DNA from: Rhizobium sp. Root1212
GTDB taxonomy: Bacteria; Pseudomonadota; Alphaproteobacteria; Rhizobiales; Rhizobiaceae
Assembly: GCF_001424985.1 (NCBI RefSeq)
Contig: NZ_LMDA01000027.1
Location: 102,054-166,053, forward strand
DNA: 64,000 nt
Direction of reading: 5' to 3'
The position numbers and the translations under genes were made by a program. The notes below the pieces were generated by a model. It did no database searches and had not been told where the DNA came from. It was given only the letters and a program-made list of their open reading frames with translations. This document shows, one piece after another, positions 26,784 through 38,239 of the stretch (position 1 is its first letter; each line of letters opens with the position of its first letter).

Positions 26784-28924
26784 GCGGACTGCCTCGTCTG
26801 TTGGCTCCAGAGGTGGCGATAGGTGATGCAGCGCGACACGAGCTGGTCGTGACGGCCAAGATCGGCGATCTTGCCGCGGTCGATCACCAGGATCGCATCG
26901 GCATCGACCAGCGTGGACAGCCGGTGCGAGACGATGATGACCGTGCGGCCGGCGGCGATCTTGCTGAGGTTCTGGCGAACGATTGCCTCGCTGTCGGGAT
27001 CGAGCGCGCTGGTGGCTTCATCGAGGATGAGCAGCTTGGGATCGGTGATCAGCGCGCGGGCGATCGCCAGCCGCTGCTTCTGGCCGCCGGAGAGATTGGA
27101 GGCGTTTTCCTCCAGCATGGATTCGAAACCGCGCGGCAGGCGCTCGATGAATTCCTCTGCGCCGGCAATGCGGGCGACCGCGATGACATCCTCGATACTC
27201 GCATCGGGCTTTGCAGCCGCGATGTTTTCCCGCACGGTGCCGCGGAACAGGAAATTGTCCTGCAGCACGACACCAATGCTTGTGCGCAGATGCGACAGGT
27301 CGATTTCGCGGCTGTCGTAGCCATCGACCCGGATGATGCCCTGCTGGTTCTGGTAGAGCCCCTGGATCAGGCGCGTAACCGTCGTCTTGCCCGAGCCGCT
27401 CTTGCCGACGACACCGAAAATCGAGCCGGCCGGAATGGTGAAGGAGACGTCGTCGAGCGCCGGGGGACCATCGCTGCCATAGCGGAAGGTCACCTTGTCG
27501 AAATCGATCCGGCCCTTAAGCTCCGGCCGGATACCGCGGCCGCGGCCGAACTGCTCCGGCTTCTGGTTCATGATCTCACCGAGCATGCGCACGGAGAGCG
27601 CCACCTCCTGATACTCGTGAACCATGGTGACGATCTGCACCAGGGGGCCGGAAACGCGACCGGCCAGCATGTTGAAGGCCACCAGCGCACCGATGGTCAT
27701 TGCGCCGCTGAACACGTCGAGCGAGCCGAGGCCGATGATGGCGACGCTCATCAGTTTTTCCAGCAATCCGGTCAGCGCCTGCGCGACAGTAGAAATCTTG
27801 TCGACGCGGAAACGCACAGAGATGGTTTCGGCCGAGCGGTCGTCCCAGACCTTCCGCTGGCGCGGCTCCAGCGCCAGCGATTTGACGGTGCGCATACCGT
27901 GCACCGTCTCGACGAGCAGCGCCTGCCGCTCGCCCTCGGCCTGGTAGAGCGCCTGCAGCCGCCTTTGGAACGGCCCGACGAGCACCATGACGACAAGGCC
28001 GACAAGGGTCGCGAAACCCAGGACGACAAGGGTCAGCTTGACGCTGTAGAGAAGCAGGATCGGGATGAAGACGAGCAGCGAGAAGGCGTCGAGCAAAGTC
28101 AGGAAGAGGCGGCCGGTCAGAAATTCGCGGATACGCGCCGTCTGCTGCATGTGCTTGACGAGGACGCCGGCGGAGGCCTGTTCGAAAAGCGCGATCGGCA
28201 GGTTGAGGAGATGGCCGAAGGTGCGGGTCGCGACGCGGATATCGATCTTGTTGGTGGCGTAGAGCAGCAGGTAGCGCCGGAGGAAAGTGAAGGTCGCGTC
28301 GAAGATCAGCGCGATCGCGATGCCGATGGTCAGCACCAGCAGCGTCGAATAGCTCTGGTGCACCAGCACCTTGTCGATGACCAGCTGGAAGAAGATCGGC
28401 GTCGCAAGCCCGAGCCCGTAAAGCACGACGGCGGCAATCGCCACGTCGCGCAGCAGGCTGCGCTGGCGGACGATCTCTGGCAGGAACCAGCGGAAGCCGA
28501 AGGGCTGGTCGGCATCCGAAAGCCGGTAGTTGCGCTTCACCAGAATGGCGTTTCCACGCCAGCTTCTGGTGAACTGCTCCTGACTGAGGATCAGGAATTC
28601 CGGCCGCTTCGCCAAGGGGTCAAGCACCTTGACGCGGGCATCCTCGCCTTCGCCGGTTGCATCGGCCACGATCACCCAGTTGCCGTTTTCGAGTTCCGCG
28701 AGCAGCGGATAGGCGCCGCCGAGGTGAAAGAGCGACGTCCATGTCAGCTGCGCATTCTTTGCCTTCAGTCCGGCGTCCTTGGCCATACGGAGCAATTGCC
28801 GGGTAGAAACGGCCTCCTCGCCGACGGCGTAATCGTGCATCAGCCGCTCCGGCGACAAATCTATGCCGTGGTGGCGGGCTGCGAGTGCGAGACACTGGAG
28901 GTTCGTATGCGCAAATGTCGTCAT
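26780..28924 (-). CDS. Type I secretion ABC exporter (HlyB/PrsD-like) with C39-like domain
   Basis: 714 residues, full length. A C39-like N-terminal domain (about 1-135) in which the catalytic Cys position is not Cys (aligned segment HTNLQCLALAARHHG), so it is a substrate-binding rather than proteolytic domain. Six transmembrane helices (about 155-440). Nucleotide-binding domain: Walker A GKSGSGKTTVTRL near 506, signature LSGGQKQRLAIARAL near 612, Walker B LLILDEATSALDP near 633, H-loop SHRLST near 670. Its likely clients are the large protein at 30515-34864 and the RTX proteins at 42-52 kb. Coupled to the HlyD gene by ATGA. Confidence 0.94.
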   Translation of the reverse strand: MTTFAHTNLQCLALAARHHGIDLSPERLMHDYAVGEEAVSTRQLLRMAKDAGLKAKNAQLTWTSLFHLGGAYPLLAELENGNWVIVADATGEGEDARVKVLDPLAKRPEFLILSQEQFTRSWRGNAILVKRNYRLSDADQPFGFRWFLPEIVRQRSLLRDVAIAAVVLYGLGLATPIFFQLVIDKVLVHQSYSTLLVLTIGIAIALIFDATFTFLRRYLLLYATNKIDIRVATRTFGHLLNLPIALFEQASAGVLVKHMQQTARIREFLTGRLFLTLLDAFSLLVFIPILLLYSVKLTLVVLGFATLVGLVVMVLVGPFQRRLQALYQAEGERQALLVETVHGMRTVKSLALEPRQRKVWDDRSAETISVRFRVDKISTVAQALTGLLEKLMSVAIIGLGSLDVFSGAMTIGALVAFNMLAGRVSGPLVQIVTMVHEYQEVALSVRMLGEIMNQKPEQFGRGRGIRPELKGRIDFDKVTFRYGSDGPPALDDVSFTIPAGSIFGVVGKSGSGKTTVTRLIQGLYQNQQGIIRVDGYDSREIDLSHLRTSIGVVLQDNFLFRGTVRENIAAAKPDASIEDVIAVARIAGAEEFIERLPRGFESMLEENASNLSGGQKQRLAIARALITDPKLLILDEATSALDPDSEAIVRQNLSKIAAGRTVIIVSHRLSTLVDADAILVIDRGKIADLGRHDQLVSRCITYRHLWSQQTRQSA

Positions 28925-28950
28925 GTCAGCACCCGCGATCTCATGCCTGC

Positions 28951-29247
28951 TCAGTTGAAATTGGGAGACATATTGCCGGCGCCTTCCGCATCGCTGACCG
29001 CGAGCGGCGGCACCTCAGCAAGGCGGCGGATCGCGCCGGCGTCCACGAGGCCGTTCAGCGCCTTCTGCATCAGGTCGACGGCATTGGCGAAGGCATCGAT
29101 CGGCATGATGATCCGCTGGCGAAAGGCCGGGCGGGGATTGTTGTTGGCATCCCGCTCGGTCGCCGAAAGCGACATCATGTCGATCCTGACGATCGTGCCG
29201 GTAACGGTGATTTCGCCGATGCCATCGGCATAGAGTTCTTGGGTCAT
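28951..29247 (-). CDS. Small hypothetical protein within the type I secretion operon
   Basis: 98 residues, ATG at 29247 with GGAGAC upstream. No recognised family. A mostly beta N-terminal half (GEITVTGTIVRIDMMSLS), then RQRIIMPIDAFANAVDLMQKALNGLVDAGAIRRL, and an acidic/polar tail ending MSPNFN. No signal peptide. It lies between the CobW-type GTPase and the ABC exporter with short spacings (27-30 bases), so it is cotranscribed. A helper or chaperone of secretion is conceivable but is only a guess. Confidence 0.72.
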   Translation of the reverse strand: MTQELYADGIGEITVTGTIVRIDMMSLSATERDANNNPRPAFRQRIIMPIDAFANAVDLMQKALNGLVDAGAIRRLAEVPPLAVSDAEGAGNMSPNFN

Positions 29248-29277
29248 TGCGGTCTCCGTAGCTGGGTTCGAGAGAAA

Positions 29278-30501
<1,224 letters not shown>

Positions 30502-30514
30502 GCGCGCCTCTCGT

Positions 30515-33500
30515 TCAAGCTGCCAGTTGCGGCCGGAAGGCAACATCCACGTAGTAGTTCGTGCTGTTGTAGCTGTTGCCTGGGAACAGCCCGCTCGTGC
30601 CATACGCATAGACGCCGTTGCCGCCGCTGAGCGCGGAGGAAAATGCATGCAGGTTCTGGTTCGAGACGCTGTTGGCGAAGAAATTGCCGGTGGCCGAATA
30701 GCTGCCGTTGGTGCTGTAGGAGACGACGTAGGTCGTATTTGCCGTGATCGCGACCTCGTTGGACAGGTTGACGGTCTGCCAGCCGCTGGCGCTCTCGTTG
30801 GCGAAAGTGGCGGTTGCAAGCAGCGCGCCGCTGGCGCTCCAGAGATAGCCGGTGTGCGGCCCGGTGTTGCTCGGCCCCTTGTAGAACTTGATGCCGGTTA
30901 CCCAGCCCGCAGTGTCTGCCTGGAATTTCATGCCGAGATTGACCGGGCTGTTGTCGTTCACCGTCACCGTCGTCGGCGTCGCCGAACTGGAGAAGAGGCT
31001 CTGCGTATCTCCGGGAGGGGCGACCACCAGCGAGACCTGCGCGGAGGAGGTGCCGCCGCGGCCATCCGAGATCGCATAGCGGAAGCTTGCAGCGCCCGAA
31101 TAGCCGGTGGTTGGCGTAAACGTGATGGTGTTCGTCTGGCTGTTGAAGGCGACGGTACCGTTGACGGCGTTGCTGACACCGGTGATCGTGAGCGGGTCGC
31201 CATCGGCATCGTTATCGTTGGCAAGCAGGACTGAAGCCTGGATCGACACCGGCGTATTGGCCTGCGCGGGAATGCCGGGGTCATTTGCCGCGACGGGCGC
31301 GGTGTTCGACGCCGAGCGTTCGAACAGCACGTCGACCCAGTAGTTGGAGGCGTTGTAGCTCCCGCCGGGGAAGGTGCTGGTCGAACCGTAGGCATAGACA
31401 CCGTTGCCGCCGCTCGACGAACTCGACGGTGCTGTCAGCGGTCCGTTCGTGCGGTTGACGTTGAAATAGTTCGGGCTGACCGCATAGTTGCCGTTCGAAT
31501 GGAAGCTCGCGACATAGGTCGTGCCGGCGGTGATGGCGACGGGCTGCGAGAACATCACCGTTTGCCAGCCGCTTGCCGTCTCGTTGACAAAGGTCGCGGT
31601 TGCCAGCCGCGTGCCGGTGGTGGTCCAGAGCGAGCCGCTATGGGTGCCGGTATCGAGCGCGCTCTTGTAGTAGCGGATGCCGGTGATCGTGCCCTGCGCC
31701 GAAGCCACGAACTTCATGCCAAGCTCGACCCCGTTGGGATCGTTGGTCGAAGTCTGCGCCGGGGTATCGGTCGGGCTGAACAGGCTGACGGCAGTCGTAG
31801 GCGCGTTGACGGTGATATTGACGGTGGCCGAGGAGGTGCCGCCGCGACCATCGGAAATCGAATAGGTGAAGCGAGCCGCGCCGGTGAACCCGGTGGTGGG
31901 GGTGAAGGTAAAGGTCTTGTTCTGGGCGTTGTAGCTTACCGAGCCGTTGACCGCCCCGCTCGCGCCGGTCACCGCCAGCGGATCACCGTCGACATCCGTG
32001 TCGTTGGCCAGCACCTGCGTATCGGCAATGACCAGCGCCGTGTTCTGGACGCCGGTGAAGCCGTTGTCGTTGTTGGCGACCGGCGCGGTATTGACGGCCG
32101 ACGGGTTGAAGACGACATCGACCCAGTAGTTCGAACTGTTGAAACTGTTGCCTGGAAAGACGGTGTTGCTGCCATAGGCATAGACGCCGCCGCCCTGGGC
32201 GACCCTGAGCGAGCCCCTGCTGTAGTCGGAATTGAAATACTGGTTCGTGGCCGAATAGAACCCCGAGGTGTGATAGGACGCGATATAGGTGGTGCCGGCC
32301 GTAATCTGGATCGGACTGGAGAACTTGACGGTCTGCCAGCCGGAGACCGACTCGCCTGTGGAGGTGCCGGTGGCAAGAAGCGAGCCGTCCGAAGACCAGA
32401 GACTGACCTTGTGGTCACCGGTATTATAGAAGCCCTTGTAGAAGCGGACCGCCTCGACGGAGCCGCTGGTCGTCGAGGAGAAGCGCACGCCGAGTTCCAC
32501 GCCGTCGCGATCGAGCACGGTCTCCTGCGTCGGTTTGGAGGCCAGCGTCCAGAGACTGGAGCTGCTGGGCAGCGTGACGGTCACCTGCTTGCCGGTCGTC
32601 GGCGTTTCCACGTTGACGCTGTCATCGACGGCGCGCGACATGATGTTGTAGGTGCCGCTTGCCTGGACGACCCAGCTGTAGCTCCAGTTTTCCCGGCCGG
32701 TGGCCTTGAACCAGCTTGCTCCGCCGTCGGTCGAGACCTCGATGCCGGCGATGACGCCACCGCCAAGGTCATGGGCGGTGCCGGTCACGGTAACGCGCTG
32801 TCCTTCGACAAAGGAGGCGCCGACCGTAGGCGAGGTGATGGAGGAGATCGGCTTGGTATGATCGGGCGACTGTGTCGCCAGGATCAGGCTCGCATCGATC
32901 GTCGCCGGCTGGATTCCCATGTCGGCGAACATGTTGATCATCGCCTGCTGGACGTTGCGGTCGGTGGCCGTCACCGGGCCCAGATGGTTGGCATTGAGGC
33001 CCCAGGACCAGAAGACGGTGCCGGCGCCGAAGACCAGCGCCCCGCTTTCGGCCCGGTACATCGTCAGGCTATGGGTTGCCGTGGCCGAGCCGATGGTCGC
33101 ACCGTAGTCGCGCAGATAGGTATCGACGGAAACGCTGGAGAGCGAAAGATTGACGAGGCCGGCCGGCCGGAAGCCGTTTTCGACATCCGAATCCCATTCG
33201 TAGCCAAGCAGGTTTTGCGACAGCTGCAGCGTCTGGCCCGGCTGCAGATTGGCGACATCCGTGTTGCGCCAGAAACGCAGGTTCGAGAAGTCCGATGGAA
33301 CCGAGATCGCGTCCTGACGGTAGCTGTCGACGGTAAACATCGTTCCCGTCAGGGCATTTTCCGGCTTCTGGCCGGGGTCGGCATAGCGGGGATCGCGCCA
33401 GGTGCCGGTGCCGATATTGCTCGGATCGGTGCTGGTGCCCCAGGTCTCCTTGTAGCAGACCATCGTGCGATAGGCCGAGCCGTTGCCGTCGATGCTGTTT

Positions 33501-34864
33501 TCCCAGCGAACCTTCCAGTAGCATTCGTTGCCGCTCCAGAAGGCGAGGTTGACGCCGGCATCGCGGGCGGCCTCCACATTCGAGCGCTGCTCGGCCGACC
33601 AGTATTCGTCATGGCCGACGGAAAGATAGGCCTTGTGGTTGAGAAGCAGGTTGCCGTTACGGGTCGCATCCACGCCGGAGATATACGAGACGTCGTAGCC
33701 GTTCTGTTCCATCCACTGAATGGCGGAGTGCTCGACGCCGAAGATGAAGTCGTGGCTACCGCCGACCGGGCTGGTGTTGGTAATGATCGGCCGGTTGTAG
33801 CTGACGGCCGATGCGCGGCCGATGGCGGTGAGGCCGCAGCTGCAATTGGGCGGCATGTAGCCGATCATCTTGTTGGGATCGACCGGAACCTCGCCGTAAT
33901 AGAGGCTTGCGCCGCCCCAGGCGTTGTAAGCCTGCCATGTGGTGTCGGAGGTCTGGAACACGACGTCGCTGGTCGATCCGTCGTCGCGCACGACGAATGG
34001 AATGATGCTCGCGCCCGATGTTCCGTCCTCGCGCACCAGCTTGGCGAAATAGACGCCGGAAACTGCATCGCCCGGAACATTCCAGCTGGCCGAGACCGAC
34101 CAGTTGCCGCAATCGATCAGGCCGAGCGACATATCGACGATGGGGTGGGGCTGGACCTGCGCCGTCGCCAGCGTCTTCTGGATACTGTCGACCTTGCGGG
34201 CGCCGTCGCCGCCGTAATAGCCGAGCCGGTAGATGTCGATACGGTAATTCTTCGAGTCGGTCGCGATCTTGAAATCGACCTTTCCACCGACATCGGTGCT
34301 GATCTCGGTGGCGAAGCCCTGAATGTTGCCGTCGCCGTCGCCTTCACCGGGGAGAGCCCATTCGCTCCGCGGCGTGCCCTGCTTCATGTTTTCGAGCACG
34401 ATCTTGTTGGTGATCGCCGGGGCGGCGGCAGCCGTGACCGCGGCATCCGGCACCGGGCTGGTGAAGCTGCGGGCGGCCGGCGTTTGCGTATTGACGGGAA
34501 GCGCCACGGATTCCGATTGCAGGACGACCTTGGGCTGCGGCGAGGACGTGTCTATCGCGGATGCGGGAAGGTTTGCGAGGATCGTGCGATCTTCCGAGGC
34601 GCCGACATTCCTGGCCGGGCTCGTGTCAACCACCGCCGACAACACGCCGGCGGTGGTGGCGGACTTCGCAGGGCCAGGCGCGAAATCCGCGGTAAAGGTC
34701 GAGGACGGCGTCGAACCGCCGGCGGCGCGGTAGACCGATGTTATGTCGCCCGTATTCGACGACGCGGGTGCATCGCTCGTATCTGCCGGCGCGGCGCTGA
34801 AGACGCCGTTGAAACCAGTGGAGACGCTCAGATAGTTGTCGTCCTTGATCGTGAATCTCAACAT
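30515..34864 (-). CDS. Giant secreted protein: N,N-dimethylformamidase-like domain plus three DUF4082 modules
   Basis: 1449 residues, ATG at 34864. After a Ser/Thr/Ala-rich N-terminus of about 140 residues, a domain similar to the large subunit of N,N-dimethylformamidase runs to about 670 ([60 protein letters not shown]). An Ig-like segment ([29 protein letters not shown]) follows to about 770. Then three DUF4082-type repeats ([54 protein letters not shown]), separated by cadherin-like repeats ([20 protein letters not shown]). No Sec signal and no RTX nonapeptides are seen. First gene of an operon with a type I exporter, its probable export route. Catalytic activity is unproven. Confidence 0.88.
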   Translation of the reverse strand: MLRFTIKDDNYLSVSTGFNGVFSAAPADTSDAPASSNTGDITSVYRAAGGSTPSSTFTADFAPGPAKSATTAGVLSAVVDTSPARNVGASEDRTILANLPASAIDTSSPQPKVVLQSESVALPVNTQTPAARSFTSPVPDAAVTAAAAPAITNKIVLENMKQGTPRSEWALPGEGDGDGNIQGFATEISTDVGGKVDFKIATDSKNYRIDIYRLGYYGGDGARKVDSIQKTLATAQVQPHPIVDMSLGLIDCGNWSVSASWNVPGDAVSGVYFAKLVREDGTSGASIIPFVVRDDGSTSDVVFQTSDTTWQAYNAWGGASLYYGEVPVDPNKMIGYMPPNCSCGLTAIGRASAVSYNRPIITNTSPVGGSHDFIFGVEHSAIQWMEQNGYDVSYISGVDATRNGNLLLNHKAYLSVGHDEYWSAEQRSNVEAARDAGVNLAFWSGNECYWKVRWENSIDGNGSAYRTMVCYKETWGTSTDPSNIGTGTWRDPRYADPGQKPENALTGTMFTVDSYRQDAISVPSDFSNLRFWRNTDVANLQPGQTLQLSQNLLGYEWDSDVENGFRPAGLVNLSLSSVSVDTYLRDYGATIGSATATHSLTMYRAESGALVFGAGTVFWSWGLNANHLGPVTATDRNVQQAMINMFADMGIQPATIDASLILATQSPDHTKPISSITSPTVGASFVEGQRVTVTGTAHDLGGGVIAGIEVSTDGGASWFKATGRENWSYSWVVQASGTYNIMSRAVDDSVNVETPTTGKQVTVTLPSSSSLWTLASKPTQETVLDRDGVELGVRFSSTTSGSVEAVRFYKGFYNTGDHKVSLWSSDGSLLATGTSTGESVSGWQTVKFSSPIQITAGTTYIASYHTSGFYSATNQYFNSDYSRGSLRVAQGGGVYAYGSNTVFPGNSFNSSNYWVDVVFNPSAVNTAPVANNDNGFTGVQNTALVIADTQVLANDTDVDGDPLAVTGASGAVNGSVSYNAQNKTFTFTPTTGFTGAARFTYSISDGRGGTSSATVNITVNAPTTAVSLFSPTDTPAQTSTNDPNGVELGMKFVASAQGTITGIRYYKSALDTGTHSGSLWTTTGTRLATATFVNETASGWQTVMFSQPVAITAGTTYVASFHSNGNYAVSPNYFNVNRTNGPLTAPSSSSSGGNGVYAYGSTSTFPGGSYNASNYWVDVLFERSASNTAPVAANDPGIPAQANTPVSIQASVLLANDNDADGDPLTITGVSNAVNGTVAFNSQTNTITFTPTTGYSGAASFRYAISDGRGGTSSAQVSLVVAPPGDTQSLFSSSATPTTVTVNDNSPVNLGMKFQADTAGWVTGIKFYKGPSNTGPHTGYLWSASGALLATATFANESASGWQTVNLSNEVAITANTTYVVSYSTNGSYSATGNFFANSVSNQNLHAFSSALSGGNGVYAYGTSGLFPGNSYNSTNYYVDVAFRPQLAA

Positions 34865-35124
34865 GCGGCACCGCCCCGATCGCCGTTTTGAACCCCGCTC
34901 CCGTGGGGTTTTTCTGACCAGAGTGTGCCAAGTTTTTGGCCTCCATGAACGACACCAATCGGTGGTAAGACGCAGGGGTAATATCCACCGATATGATGAT
35001 GACGATCATTCGGCTTGGCAGTTTACGCGGTGGCGCCACTCCAAGGGCCGTTTATGCTTCAATCCACCCCGGAAAGGTCTTAGGATGCCCGAGGGGCCGA
35101 GGGCGTTGGACATTGGGGGCCAGG
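34865..35124. promoter_or_regulatory. Divergent intergenic region
   Basis: About 260 bases between the divergent giant-protein operon and the cyclase/AAA regulator. In-frame codons extend the latter up to 34993, but the better ribosome site is at 35125. No further structure recognised. Confidence 0.35.
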
Positions 35125-38100
35125 ATGCCGTGGTCGGGTCAAGACATTGCGAGACCCCGAAAGTCACGTCGATCTGCCGCTTCCGGCAGGCAGATCGGCG
35201 AGGGCGGCGAACGGCGTATCGTATCGGCCCTTTGCTACGACATGGTCGGGTCGACCGACCTGTTTCACAGGCTGGACATCGAAGACTTCAGCGAACTGAT
35301 CGCCGCGTTTCAGGCGGCGGCAAACCAGGCCATCGTTTCCTGCTCCGGCGTCGTGAAGACCGTCGCCGGCGACGGCGGACTGGCCATCTTTCCCATCGAA
35401 CTCGGGGCCAAGGACGGCGCGTCGCTCGCCGTCCGTGCAGGGCTCGCGATTGTCGACGCCTGCAAGGGAGCAGCCGCAAAACAGGGCCACCCCCAGGTGC
35501 AGCTTCGCGTCGGCGTCGCCACCTCTGTCGCCTTGATCCACGCAAGGCAGGAGAATAGATCACAGGAACCCGTCACCGGGGCGGCGCTGGCGCTCGCGAC
35601 CCGGCTGGAAGCACTTGCCGAACCGGACACCGTTCTGGTGTCGGAAGAAACGCGAAACCTTGCCGGCCGCTCGCACGCCTTCATCTTCCAGGGCACGCGG
35701 ACGCTGAAGGGCTTCGATGCGCCGCTCAAGGTGTGGCGCGCCTCGCCCCACCGCAAGGAAGTCGACCGGTTCTATGCCTTCGGCAACCTCATCGGGCCTT
35801 TCATCGGGAGGGCCGAGGAACTGAGGACGATCGAAAGGTGCTGGCGGAAGGTTTGCGCCGGGGAAGGGGAAATCCTTGTTATCGACGGAGAAGCCGGGCT
35901 CGGCAAATCACGGCTGCTGCGGGAAATCCGCAAGATAACGCGCGACAGGCGGGCAAAATCCTTCTTCTTCCAGTGTTCGGTCGATGGGGCGCATTCGACA
36001 TTGCACCCGCTGATGCAGGGCCTGCCGGGACAGAGCCGCGGCGCCTCGATGCGGCTCACCACATCGGCGGTTTTGTCCCAATTCGCCCGCAACGGCATCG
36101 ACGACGCCGAAGCGGTGGAGGTGTTTGCTCATATGCTCGGGGCCGACGGGGAACATGGCGCGCTCTCCGGCCTTCATCCGGGCGCGATCCAGGAAAAGGC
36201 GCACAAGGCCGTTTTCCGCGCGCTGCAGGTAATGTGCAAGAAAGGCCCGATCGTGCTGGCGGTGGAAGACATCCACTGGATCGACCCGACATCACGCGAT
36301 CTTCTGGCGGCGGCCATGGGGGCTGTGCCGCGTCTTCCGGTGCTGCTCGTCATCACGACGCGGCCGGGAGCCGATCTGGCATGGCTCGGAACGCAGGAGA
36401 CAACGCGGCTCTCCCTGCTGCCGCTCAAGGGCGAAGAGACGCGGCAGGCGATCGAGGGAATGTGGCCAAGGCACCGCACGGCGATGCTGGCCGAATTCCT
36501 CGATGTCGCCGAGCATATTTCAGGCGGCGTTCCCCTCTTCATCGAGGAGATATGCCAATGGGCTGCCGAAGGGTTGAAATCCGAGAGCGTCAAGCTTGCG
36601 AACCCGGCTCCGCCGGATCGCCTGTCGGCCTTCGAAGGCATCGTCGCCGCCCGGCTGAGCCAACTCGGCTCGGCGCGGGAGGTGGTTCGCGCAGGCGCGG
36701 TCGCCGGTCCCCGCTTCACGCTCGATCTCCTGAAGGCGATGCTGCCCGGCTTCAGCCGGAAATCCCTCATCGTCGCGGCAAATACGCTGTGCGACATGGG
36801 CCTGCTCAACCGCATGCGGATGCGCGGGCCGGCGGCCTACGGCTTTCGCCATATGCTGATCCAGGAAACGATCTACAACACGCTGCTGCAGAAACAGCGG
36901 CGCGAGTTGCACCGTCGCCTGTTCAACGCCTGCCGGCAGATCGACAAGCTCGCCAACTGGATAGACGCCGGCGCGCTGGCGCAGCATGCGGAGAATGCCG
37001 GTCTTCTGGAAGATGCGGTCGATCTCTTGATCGCCACAGGCACCGATCATTCCAGCCGTTCCGCCATGATGGAGGCCCGCCATCATCTGGAACACGCATT
37101 GGCGCTGTGCGAGCAGATCGCCGAGGCGGAAAAGGCGCAAGTGCTGCGCCTGTCCGCCTTCGCGGCCTTGGGTCCGGTGCTGACGGGCACGGCCGGAGCA
37201 GGGTCCTCCGCCGCCCGCGATTTGTATGAAAAGGCGATCGCGATCGCGCGTCAGCAGCCTATGGAAAACCAATCCAGATGGTTTCCCATCTACTGGGGCT
37301 GGTGGCTGACGGGCTCGGATTTCCGCACCATGCACGAGCGCGCCCTGGAGGTGCAGACGATGCTGTCGGTCGTCGACGATCCCGAAATCTCGCTGCAGGT
37401 CAACCACAGTATCTGGGCGATCGCCTTCAATCTCGGCCGCCACGCCGAGGCCCAGGCGGCGGTCAGGGCAGGGCTTGATTCTTACGACGAAAGCGCTGCC
37501 CGCACGAACCGCACCCTGTTCGGCGGTCATGACGCCAAGGTTTGCGGCCTTGGCCAGTTGGCGCTCTCGCTGTGGCTGACGGGGGACATTGCCGGCTCGG
37601 ATGCGACGCTTTCCGAGATGATCTCTTTTGCCGACCGCATCTCTCACATTCCGAGCAAGGCGCATGCATTGGATACCGAGGCGGTCTCGGCCTTCTACCG
37701 GAACGATCACAACGGGCTGTCGAGGGTCGCCGCGCGCATGGCGGAGCTTTCCGGACTGCATGACCTGCCGTCGCTTTTCGGCCTGTCGCAGCTTTTCGGC
37801 GGCTGGGTGCAGACGCACGGCGGCGATTGCGCGGCCGGCAACGCGCGGTTCCAGGAAGGCCTATCGCTGCTGCATGAGCTTGGCGCGGTGAGCGATTTGC
37901 CGATCTATCTCTATATGCACGCCACGACCCTGGGCCTGATGCAGGATTACGCCGCCGCCATCGCCGTGGCCGGCGACGCGATCGAAAACAGCAACGAAAC
38001 CGGCCATTGCTACTGGCTTGCAGAACTCCATCGTTGCCGCGCTGTTTTGAACCGCCAGAACGGCGGTGCAGAAGCAGCGATATCGGCAGACCTTCTGGCA

Positions 38101-38193
38101 GCGCTCAGGATTGCGCAAAGCCAGGGTGCCGTCACTCTGCAGGAAAGGGCGCGGCAGACCGCAAGGGAATTCGGCATTGTCCTTGAGCTTTGA
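35125..38193 (+). CDS. Class III adenylate/guanylate cyclase-domain protein with AAA (STAND-like) ATPase and TPR-like region
   Basis: 1022 residues from the ATG at 35125 (GGGGGCCAGG upstream); ATG 34993 would add 44 residues. Cyclase domain about 25-205: RRIVSALCYDMVGSTDLFHRLD with the metal Asp, KTVAGDGGLAIFP, and the conserved ALALATRLEALAEPDTVLVSEETRNL. ATPase domain from about 230: FIGRAEELRTIERCW, Walker A DGEAGLGKSRLLREI, Walker B LAVEDIHWIDPTSRDLL. The C-terminal 450 residues are helical, TPR-like. Such proteins are ATP-dependent signalling regulators, and many have weak cyclase activity. It stands 46 bases before the YcaO gene and may control that cassette. Confidence 0.88.
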   Translation: MPWSGQDIARPRKSRRSAASGRQIGEGGERRIVSALCYDMVGSTDLFHRLDIEDFSELIAAFQAAANQAIVSCSGVVKTVAGDGGLAIFPIELGAKDGASLAVRAGLAIVDACKGAAAKQGHPQVQLRVGVATSVALIHARQENRSQEPVTGAALALATRLEALAEPDTVLVSEETRNLAGRSHAFIFQGTRTLKGFDAPLKVWRASPHRKEVDRFYAFGNLIGPFIGRAEELRTIERCWRKVCAGEGEILVIDGEAGLGKSRLLREIRKITRDRRAKSFFFQCSVDGAHSTLHPLMQGLPGQSRGASMRLTTSAVLSQFARNGIDDAEAVEVFAHMLGADGEHGALSGLHPGAIQEKAHKAVFRALQVMCKKGPIVLAVEDIHWIDPTSRDLLAAAMGAVPRLPVLLVITTRPGADLAWLGTQETTRLSLLPLKGEETRQAIEGMWPRHRTAMLAEFLDVAEHISGGVPLFIEEICQWAAEGLKSESVKLANPAPPDRLSAFEGIVAARLSQLGSAREVVRAGAVAGPRFTLDLLKAMLPGFSRKSLIVAANTLCDMGLLNRMRMRGPAAYGFRHMLIQETIYNTLLQKQRRELHRRLFNACRQIDKLANWIDAGALAQHAENAGLLEDAVDLLIATGTDHSSRSAMMEARHHLEHALALCEQIAEAEKAQVLRLSAFAALGPVLTGTAGAGSSAARDLYEKAIAIARQQPMENQSRWFPIYWGWWLTGSDFRTMHERALEVQTMLSVVDDPEISLQVNHSIWAIAFNLGRHAEAQAAVRAGLDSYDESAARTNRTLFGGHDAKVCGLGQLALSLWLTGDIAGSDATLSEMISFADRISHIPSKAHALDTEAVSAFYRNDHNGLSRVAARMAELSGLHDLPSLFGLSQLFGGWVQTHGGDCAAGNARFQEGLSLLHELGAVSDLPIYLYMHATTLGLMQDYAAAIAVAGDAIENSNETGHCYWLAELHRCRAVLNRQNGGAEAAISADLLAALRIAQSQGAVTLQERARQTAREFGIVLEL

Positions 38194-38239
38194 CGATCAC
38201 GCGGATGCTCGAGGCATAGCTGCGGATTTCCGCCGGTCG

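Noticed and set aside
26615..29233. An 872-codon plus-strand frame opposite the HlyD and ABC genes
   Set aside because: The minus strand encodes unmistakable Walker, signature and HlyD motifs; the plus translation has none.
30502..30819. A longer N-terminus for the CobW-type GTPase
   Set aside because: The added residues overlap the giant protein's C-terminus, are low-complexity, and a good ribosome site stands before the ATG at 30501.
31499..34891. A 1130-codon open frame on the plus strand opposite the giant secreted protein
   Set aside because: It is a GC-rich antisense shadow: its translation is low-complexity Arg/Gly/Ala with no family motif, while the minus-strand frame has clear DUF4082 and dimethylformamidase-like domains.
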